From a virus: a stretch of DNA of 64,000 nucleotides. Position 1 is the stretch's first letter. Every line of letters begins with the position of its first letter. This document shows positions 59,432 to 64,000 of the stretch, in pieces. The stretch lies in the IMG/VR virus record IMGVR_UViG_3300023084_000017, positions 1 to 64,000 of that record. One strand, written 5' to 3'. The notes under the pieces were generated by a model. It had not been told where the DNA came from and did no database searches. It saw only the letters and a list, made by a program, of their open reading frames with translations. Made by a program: the position numbers and the translations under genes.

Positions 59432-59977
59432 TTGATTGCAGAATGTATGCTATTTTTAGCATTGAGTACTGTACCTTCAGTTGGGCAGGAAACACAATTT
59501 ATAAACACTCACATGGAATGTCGTGATGAAATTCCAAATTCTATGACACAATATTCCGACTTATACTTAGAACATTTTGACTTTGATAATATAGACACAG
59601 CTGTACGTATAGGTTGGTGTGAATCAAGAGGTAAATCAAACGCATATAGGACTGACAATAAAGATACTGGTGTTATGCAATTCGTGCCTTGGACATGGAA
59701 CTGGGTTGCAGAAACCTACGACCTACCAATGTGGGACGAGTGGATAATACTTCGTTGGGGTAGACCTTATGATTTTAAAGGTAAGACATATCGTACTAAT
59801 ATAGGTTTTGAACAAATAAGAGTTCAGTACTCTCCGTACTACAATATATTGTTTGCTTCAATTTTAGCAGAAGATATTTATGGTAGAACACAATGGAAAG
59901 ATTGGAACTCTAGTAAATGGTGTTGGGAAGATGTAGATAAGTGGGAAAGAAAATGGAAAGCAGAGATATCACAATAG
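59432..59977 (+). CDS. Lytic transglycosylase (SLT-like) with export signal
   Basis: 181 residues, TTG start after GGAG. N-terminal hydrophobic stretch (ECMLFLALSTVPSVGQE) looks like a signal peptide. The catalytic region is IGWCESRGKSNAYRTDNKDT with GVMQFVPWTWNW: the Glu of ESRG and the GVMQF turn are typical of lysozyme-like transglycosylases. Probably cleaves peptidoglycan during lysis or from outside. A second muralytic domain lies in the tail (16.7 kb). Confidence 0.75.
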   Translation: MIAECMLFLALSTVPSVGQETQFINTHMECRDEIPNSMTQYSDLYLEHFDFDNIDTAVRIGWCESRGKSNAYRTDNKDTGVMQFVPWTWNWVAETYDLPMWDEWIILRWGRPYDFKGKTYRTNIGFEQIRVQYSPYYNILFASILAEDIYGRTQWKDWNSSKWCWEDVDKWERKWKAEISQ

Positions 59978-60081
59978 TATTTTGTCGTGTTTGTAAAAAC
60001 GAATTAGTACCAAGTGATGTAACAACTATTTGTGATGGCTGTCTATTTAGTTTAGGTGATAGGGAAAATGGAAGAAGATAA
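59953..60081 (+). CDS. Small zinc-ribbon protein
   Basis: 42 residues: MESRDITIVFCRVCKNELVP then TTICDGCLFSLGDRENGRR. Two C-x2-C pairs 13 residues apart. Overlaps the transglycosylase end by 25 bases in another frame. Short, but the Cys pattern supports it. Confidence 0.52.
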   Translation: MESRDITIVFCRVCKNELVPSDVTTICDGCLFSLGDRENGRR

Positions 60082-60133
60082 ATCTTATTACGATGATGAC
60101 TATGGGTTTGATGATTTAGACTATGAACTATAG
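60068..60133 (+). CDS. Tiny acidic peptide
   Basis: 21 residues: MEEDKSYYDDDYGFDDLDYE then Leu. Overlaps both neighbours; GGG lies upstream. Acidic Asp/Tyr-rich like other early peptides here. Translation uncertain. Confidence 0.35.
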   Translation: MEEDKSYYDDDYGFDDLDYEL

Positions 60134-60428
60134 ACCATTACCAGACGAAGTAAGTATAAAGAAATCTAACATAGAAGGCTTAGGTTTGTTTAGTACTTGC
60201 GCAATAAAAGAAGGTAAGAACTTAGGTATGACTCACTATAAAGCACCAGAACTAGAGAATGGTTTATGTAGAACACCACTAGGTGGTTTTATAAATCACA
60301 GTGACACACCTAATTGTGAGTTGATAGGAATAGGAAAAGGTAAGTATTTAATTACATTAAAAGATATAATGCCAGACGAAGAGATAACTCTTGAATACAC
60401 AATGTATAAAGTTGATAAGGTATTATAG
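60123..60428 (+). CDS. Minimal SET-domain protein
   Basis: 101 residues with core SET motifs: SIKKSNIEGLGLFSTCAIKE, LGGFINHSDTPNCELIGIG, YLITLKDIMPDEEITLEYTM. The N-H-S-x2-P-N and E-E-I-T-x-E-Y blocks are the AdoMet and active-site Tyr regions of SET lysine methyltransferases. No pre- or post-SET regions. A possible target is a host or phage lysine; unverified. Confidence 0.72.
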   Translation: MNYRPLPDEVSIKKSNIEGLGLFSTCAIKEGKNLGMTHYKAPELENGLCRTPLGGFINHSDTPNCELIGIGKGKYLITLKDIMPDEEITLEYTMYKVDKVL

Positions 60429-60431
60429 GAT

Positions 60432-60842
60432 ATGGACAAAAACAATTCATTCGACGGAATATTTTTTGAGATGATGAAAGAAGCAATTAAACAGGCTTCT
60501 TTTGAAATGTTTGCTGAATCCCAACAATCATTTGATGTATCTCAACAAGAAATGGAGAAACAACTTAACGCAATTATACAAGAAGTTGATGAACCAAAAT
60601 CATTAACTATAGAAAGAATGCAAGAAATTGTTGAAGACTATAGAGAGATGGGTGAGTTCGCAAGTGTAATGGATGGTATTGGTTATTTTAAAAAACCAAA
60701 AGATGTCATTGACTTGCTACTAAAACCAGAGATGTACAGACAACAATACTTTCTTTGGGTTGAATTAGGTAGACCAAAGAAGAAGGATGAGATGTACGAA
60801 AAATTTGGCCAAGCAGTTTGGTCAAGAGAAAGTAAAGAGTGA
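60432..60842 (+). CDS. Hypothetical helical protein
   Basis: 136 residues: FDGIFFEMMKEAIKQASFEM, LTIERMQEIVEDYREMGEFA, FKKPKDVIDLLLKPEMYRQQ. Helical, acidic; between SET and initiator genes. Unknown. Confidence 0.52.
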   Translation: MDKNNSFDGIFFEMMKEAIKQASFEMFAESQQSFDVSQQEMEKQLNAIIQEVDEPKSLTIERMQEIVEDYREMGEFASVMDGIGYFKKPKDVIDLLLKPEMYRQQYFLWVELGRPKKKDEMYEKFGQAVWSRESKE

Positions 60843-60898
60843 TTTGCAATTTTAAATTCAATTCACTAGGGTAACAATGTTAGACAAGGAGGAATAAA

Positions 60899-61789
60899 AT
60901 GGCTTGGATAAAGTCAGAACAAGCATTAGCAACACACCCTAAGTTGTTACTGCTTTCAAAAGATTTAGGGGTATCAGTACCATCAACAGTAGGACACCTT
61001 CATTTATTATGGTGGTGGGCTTTAGATTATTGTCAAGATGGAGTTCTTACAAAGTATAGAGACTTCATTCCTTTGGCCGCACAATGGGAAGGTGATAAAG
61101 AACTTTTCATTGATAGTCTTATAAAGCATGGTTGGTTAGACTTAATAAATTTAGCAGAGGGTTCTGATAAAGAAGATTTAGTCATACACGACTGGATGGA
61201 TTACACAGGCAATTTAATTATTGTAAGAGAAAAAGATAGAGAGCGTAAGAGAAAAGCTAGAACATCTAAGAACTCTAAGAATTCTAATAACAAAGATGAC
61301 TGGGAAGTATCTGAATCGCTTAATAAATCTACTAAGCCTGTCCAGAGGACGTCCGTCGGACATCCAGAGGACGTCCAGACACCGTCCGCCGTGAGAGGAG
61401 AAGAGAGGAGAGGAGATGAGAGTAGAGGAGAAGAGATTATATTAGCTTCTAACGAAGCAGAAATAATAGAACCAACTTCAATAAGAACAGTATTTAGTGC
61501 ATTGTGTAATGCATTTGGGTATAACTCATCAGATTTAACTCAATCTTCTAGGGGTATGTTGAATAAAGTAGCTAAAGAATTATCAGAAGTAGGTGCAACT
61601 GCGTGGGATATAGAGCAAAGAATGAAGAATTATGCTTTGACTTACGGTAAGAAACCTACACCAACTGCTTTAGCTAAGCATTGGACTGATATGATTCAAG
61701 CAAATCCACAGATAGATAGTAGAACTCTTAGCAAGTTGCAATCAAGTGCTATAAGTAAAAGCAATCTACAAAAGTGGGCAGAAAATTAA
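60899..61789 (+). CDS. Replication initiator-like protein
   Basis: 296 residues. Residues 1-115: AWIKSEQALATHPKLLLLSK, GHLHLLWWWALDYCQDGVLT, FIDSLIKHGWLDL, VIHDWMDYTGNL, matching the winged-helix N-domain of phage replisome organisers. Residues 120-185: charged low-complexity linker. C-terminal domain (TVFSALCNAFGYNSSDL, KPTPTALAKHWTDMI) is helicase-loader-like. The linker DNA holds iteron-like repeats (61341-61376), as in lambda O. AGGAGG upstream. Confidence 0.68.
   Translation: MAWIKSEQALATHPKLLLLSKDLGVSVPSTVGHLHLLWWWALDYCQDGVLTKYRDFIPLAAQWEGDKELFIDSLIKHGWLDLINLAEGSDKEDLVIHDWMDYTGNLIIVREKDRERKRKARTSKNSKNSNNKDDWEVSESLNKSTKPVQRTSVGHPEDVQTPSAVRGEERRGDESRGEEIILASNEAEIIEPTSIRTVFSALCNAFGYNSSDLTQSSRGMLNKVAKELSEVGATAWDIEQRMKNYALTYGKKPTPTALAKHWTDMIQANPQIDSRTLSKLQSSAISKSNLQKWAEN
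61341..61376 (+). repeat. Iteron-like repeats, candidate replication origin
   Basis: Two exact copies of TCCAGAGGACGTCC (61341-61354, 61363-61376), start-to-start 22 bases (two helical turns), each with palindromic GGACGTCC, separated by GTCGGACA and followed by a purine tract (61391-61436) and AT-rich DNA. Lies in the linker of the initiator gene. Confidence 0.5.
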
Positions 61790-61796
61790 AATAACC

Positions 61797-61828
61797 TGTA
61801 ACTAATTGTAAACACAGGTTGTCTAAGT
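61797..61828 (+). promoter_or_regulatory. Phage early promoter (TGTAACT-N18-TCTAA)
   Basis: TAACT 61799-61803, 18-base spacer, TCTAA 61822-61826, then AGGAGG and the ATG at 61846. Also contains AACCTGT/ACAGGTT. Confidence 0.68.
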
Positions 61829-61845
61829 AACTATAGGAGGAAATT

Positions 61846-62298
61846 ATGGAACAATTATTTGAACTCTCGAGAACATTTCCCGAGAAGTTTATTCACAAAA
61901 ACCCTACAGGGTTTGGAGATTACATACAGCATTCAGTAATTAGACAAAGATTATTAAGTGTTGTAGGGCCTTATTCGCAGGAAGTAAAACACATCATTCG
62001 TGAGACACTTACTGATAAGCAAGGTAAAGATAAAGAAGTTATTACAGGCGTAGTGCTTGCATTAACTGTAGAAATTGATGGAGAGGTTGTAACTGTTGAG
62101 GAAGCAGGAGATGTAGAACAACCATTTAACTGGAAGACTGATGGTGCTCGTATGAAAGATGCAATATCAGATGCAGTTAAAAGATGTGCAATGGCTATGG
62201 GTGTAGGTCTACATTTATGGGCTCAGTTTGATGGGCAATCAGAATACTTTCTTGATAAACAATTAGAGAAAGGTATCGAAGATGGAAAATCAAATTGA
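61846..62298 (+). CDS. Rad52/Sak-like single-strand annealing protein
   Basis: 150 residues: QHSVIRQRLLSVVGPYSQEV, TGVVLALTVEIDGEVVTVEE, WKTDGARMKDAISDAVKRCA, MAMGVGLHLWA. The 'DGxxxKDAxSDAxKRCAxxxGxGxxLW' pattern is the Rad52-superfamily annealing signature. Works with the SSB gene (53.5 kb) in recombination. Own promoter. Confidence 0.78.
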   Translation: MEQLFELSRTFPEKFIHKNPTGFGDYIQHSVIRQRLLSVVGPYSQEVKHIIRETLTDKQGKDKEVITGVVLALTVEIDGEVVTVEEAGDVEQPFNWKTDGARMKDAISDAVKRCAMAMGVGLHLWAQFDGQSEYFLDKQLEKGIEDGKSN

Positions 62299-62512
62299 GG
62301 AAGTTGAACAAATATTAATTGATACTTTAGATACATTAGTCACGACTTATAAAGGTACAGGACTTTACGCAGATGACGATGTAAGAATTGACATTGCCAT
62401 GAAAGTTGTAAAGATACTTGAAGGCCTTAATAATTTAGAGATGATGTATGGAATGAAGTTCGAGTTTGACATGGATATGTTAGATGAGGAAGGGGAAAGC
62501 GAAGATGAGTAA
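62282..62512 (+). CDS. Hypothetical acidic protein
   Basis: 76 residues: VEQILIDTLDTLVTTYKGTG, IDIAMKVVKILEGLNNLEMM, acidic C-terminus (DEEGESEDE). Overlaps both neighbours; GAAGATGG near start. Confidence 0.52.
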   Translation: MENQIEEVEQILIDTLDTLVTTYKGTGLYADDDVRIDIAMKVVKILEGLNNLEMMYGMKFEFDMDMLDEEGESEDE

Positions 62513-62687
62513 TACAAATTTGTATCCAACCAATGGGTTCGTGATACAAGACAGAGAAGGGTTTAGAACTTTTCAATATGAAGAGACTGTAAAGATTCTT
62601 AAAAAGAAAAACAGTCCTAAGTTAAAAGACCAAGAGTATATGAAAAGACTGAAGTTAAATATTTACGGTCAGAATTGGAAAGGTTAA
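62505..62687 (+). CDS. Small hypothetical protein
   Basis: 60 residues from MSNTNLYPTNGFVIQDREGF; start after GGGGAAAGCG. Then FQYEETVKILKKKNSPKLKD. Basic. Unknown. Confidence 0.5.
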   Translation: MSNTNLYPTNGFVIQDREGFRTFQYEETVKILKKKNSPKLKDQEYMKRLKLNIYGQNWKG

Positions 62688-62688
62688 T

Positions 62689-62889
62689 ATGCCTACTCAA
62701 TATTTAAGTGGTAGTAAAACTAAATATGCTACTCGTAAAAGTAAGCAATATGAAAAAGGTAGGGTATGTAGCAATGTTAATTGTGATGTGACATTGTCTT
62801 TGTACAACCACAGAACAGAATGTTTTAATCACTACGGGTTTAAGCAACCAAGAGTTCGTGGTAGACAACACCCAAGTCAAAAGAAATAA
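62689..62889 (+). CDS. Small zinc-finger-like basic protein
   Basis: 66 residues: GRVCSNVNCDVTLSLYNHRT, ECFNHYGFKQPRVRGRQHP. Cys/His residues (C-x5-C, H, C-x2-H) form a plausible metal site. Basic throughout, so DNA/RNA binding is likely. Confidence 0.58.
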   Translation: MPTQYLSGSKTKYATRKSKQYEKGRVCSNVNCDVTLSLYNHRTECFNHYGFKQPRVRGRQHPSQKK

Positions 62890-62897
62890 GGAGAGTT

Positions 62898-63110
62898 ATG
62901 GACGACAAAAAAATTGCGGAAGAAGAAGGTGTTTACATCTATGAAACAGAAGACCCAAAGCAGAAATTTAATGAATTGTCTGTAACCTTTTACTTCCCAA
63001 TAGGGTCTAAGTTACAAGGAGCTATAGGAAAAGTATTGGGAGAGTTAGTTAACTGTACTGATATCGAATATTCTATAGACATGTGGACGAAAGTTGAGGA
63101 AAATGAATAG
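62898..63110 (+). CDS. Hypothetical protein carrying an internal promoter element
   Basis: 70 residues: DDKKIAEEEGVYIYETEDPK, NELSVTFYFPIGSKLQGAIG, CTDIEYSIDMWTKVEENE. Beta-rich. The seventh TGTAACC-N18-TCTAA copy lies inside this frame. AAGGAGAG upstream. Confidence 0.55.
   Translation: MDDKKIAEEEGVYIYETEDPKQKFNELSVTFYFPIGSKLQGAIGKVLGELVNCTDIEYSIDMWTKVEENE
62981..63012 (+). promoter_or_regulatory. Phage early promoter element, intragenic copy
   Basis: TAACC 62983-62987, 18-base spacer, TCTAA 63006-63010, inside the 70-residue gene. Could drive the genes at 63103 and 63218. Confidence 0.6.
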
Positions 63111-63207
63111 AGCTGAAAGAAGAGCTAACAAGTCTAAAAAAGGCGGGAAATATATAGGCCTTAATAAAAATAGACAGACACAAGTTGGAAGACTAAAAAA
63201 ATATTAG
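63103..63207 (+). CDS. Small basic peptide
   Basis: 34 residues: MNRAERRANKSKKGGKYIGL, NKNRQTQVGRLKKY. Overlaps the previous gene end; GAGGAAA upstream. Highly basic, may bind nucleic acid. 'MNRAERR' starts are common in small actinophage proteins (from memory). Confidence 0.48.
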   Translation: MNRAERRANKSKKGGKYIGLNKNRQTQVGRLKKY

Positions 63208-63217
63208 AGGAGGAATA

Positions 63218-63835
63218 ATGCCTAACTGGGTAGATAATAAGTTAACAATTGAAGCAGATAAACAAACAATAGATAATATTTTCAATAAGATTAAATCACA
63301 ACAGTTAAATGATTCTAAAGTTTATCAAATAGCTTTGGGTTTATATCCAATGCCTAATGATATTACTTATGTCATGGGTACTGGTGGCAGTGAACAATAT
63401 GCAGTATTGCAAGATAAAATTGTAAGGCCACCATCAGTTACTAACCTTGTTGATAAAAATTATGATGAAAGATTAGAATTTGTAGACCTTACAGAAGTTC
63501 AGAAAAGAGATTTGAATGAAAAACATGGTGCTACTAATTGGTATGACTGGAATGTAAAAAACTATGGAACTAAGTGGGGTGACTGTAGAACAGAGTTGAT
63601 TAATCACGAAGAGTCTAAATTGGAATTTGTGTTTGAATCCCCATGGAGTCATAGTGCGGTGTTAGCACAAAGAATATCAGAAGATTATAAAGCATCAGTG
63701 GAACTTAAGCATTACTCAATAGAGAATTGGGAGAAGGGTATGTTCTTATTTGAAGAAGGTACTTTACATAAGTCTGAGTATGAATTACTTGGAGACCCCG
63801 ATGAAGTATTAGTACCAGTGAGTGAAGAAGAGTAA
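63218..63835 (+). CDS. YubB ferredoxin-like (DUF1281-type) protein
   Basis: 205 residues. MPNWVDNKLTIEADKQTIDN, LYPMPNDITYVMGTGG, HGATNWYDWNVKNYGTKWGD, FVFESPWSHSAVLAQRISED, GMFLFEEG. The MPNWxxNxLTI start, WYxWxxxNxGTKW and aromatic C-part are the marks of YubB/Api92-like proteins found in plasmids and phages; function unknown. AGGAGG upstream. Confidence 0.78.
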   Translation: MPNWVDNKLTIEADKQTIDNIFNKIKSQQLNDSKVYQIALGLYPMPNDITYVMGTGGSEQYAVLQDKIVRPPSVTNLVDKNYDERLEFVDLTEVQKRDLNEKHGATNWYDWNVKNYGTKWGDCRTELINHEESKLEFVFESPWSHSAVLAQRISEDYKASVELKHYSIENWEKGMFLFEEGTLHKSEYELLGDPDEVLVPVSEEE

Positions 63836-63880
63836 TACAGATGATGGGTAAAGTTTCTAGTAGAATAGTAGGTAGCTTTA

Positions 63881-63951
63881 GGGCGGTATGTTTCGCCACG
63901 GGGTTCGCCTCCTTTCCTCGGGGAATTTTATACCGCCCATCTTTATTTTTA
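63881..63951 (+). terminator. Strong GC-rich hairpin with U-tract
   Basis: Nine-pair perfect stem GGGCGGTAT/ATACCGCCC (63881-63889 and 63930-63938) enclosing 40 bases, followed by ATCTTTATTTTTA. GC-rich relative to its surroundings. It begins 46 bases after the YubB-like gene; a factor-independent terminator is likely. The large loop could contain a structured RNA, but it is too short for a tRNA. Confidence 0.65.
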
Positions 63952-64000
63952 GGGGGTGACAGGGATAGACTTATTGTTTTGCGGGACAGCGTTACAAGAA

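Noticed and set aside
63881-63938. tRNA-like element (7-base acceptor-like stem, GGTTCGCCTCC)
   Set aside because: At 58 bases it is too short for a tRNA, with no anticodon or D-arm that fits.
63841-64000. Open frame from the ATG at 63841 to the window end
   Set aside because: It runs through the GC-rich hairpin and its U-tract and has unusual arginine-rich composition; it is more likely non-coding. A GTG at 63956 could begin a real gene, but only 15 codons are visible.

Overview
This window is part of a double-stranded DNA tailed phage with siphovirus-type gene content. It is AT-rich, densely packed, and lacks any recognisable bacterial housekeeping gene. Three things point to an actinobacterial host: a WhiB-family iron-sulfur regulator (40862-41170), a Gram-positive/actinobacterial-type LexA (SOS) box upstream of it (41278-41290), and ECF-like bipartite promoters. 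With this AT-rich composition, a low-GC planktonic actinobacterium (for example the Ca. Actinomarina type) is a plausible host, but that is inference. No integrase, DNA polymerase or tRNA gene was seen. The window begins inside a tail-fibre gene and ends just past a strong hairpin, so the genome continues on both sides.

Late module, minus strand, about 41.8 kb down to 1. In transcription order it holds: a small-terminase candidate, WhiB, a 77-residue protein, a DEDDh exonuclease, an AIPR-like protein with its own promoter and terminator, zinc-ribbon and nuclease-like proteins, large terminase, a C-terminally extended portal, HK97-type protease, HK97-type capsid, head-tail connectors, a 1255-residue protein with a putative gp10-like segment, tail terminator, tail tube, tail chaperone with a -1 frameshift (C CCA AAA), tape measure, distal tail and a split tail hub. 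In the hub, a GH24 lysozyme is inserted inside a LamG domain. After the hub come a giant S74-terminated fibre, long repetitive fibres and a tandem array of glycine-rich, adhesin-like fibre paralogues.

Early plus-strand module, 41.99-51.98 kb. A cluster of very small genes, separated or overlapped by hairpins, precedes a discrete operon at 44.84-50.73 kb. That operon encodes two amidoligase-family proteins, a class II glutamine amidotransferase and several acidic proteins that share an N-terminal P-x-W-N motif. I consider this the most likely undescribed system in the window: a phage-encoded amide-forming modification pathway. A further small-gene group follows at 51.0-52.0 kb.

Replication and recombination genes. 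On the minus strand (58.99-52.06 kb) are a zinc-finger protein, an HTH protein, a DUF932 protein, an SSB, a winged-helix-like protein and a ParB-fold protein. On the plus strand (59.1-63.8 kb) are a lytic transglycosylase, a minimal SET-domain protein, a replication-initiator-like protein whose gene carries iteron-like repeats, a Rad52/Sak-like annealing protein and a YubB-like protein. Seven copies of TGTAAC(C/T)-N18-TCTAA, on both strands, precede these early operons and look like a phage regulon controlled by a non-housekeeping sigma factor.
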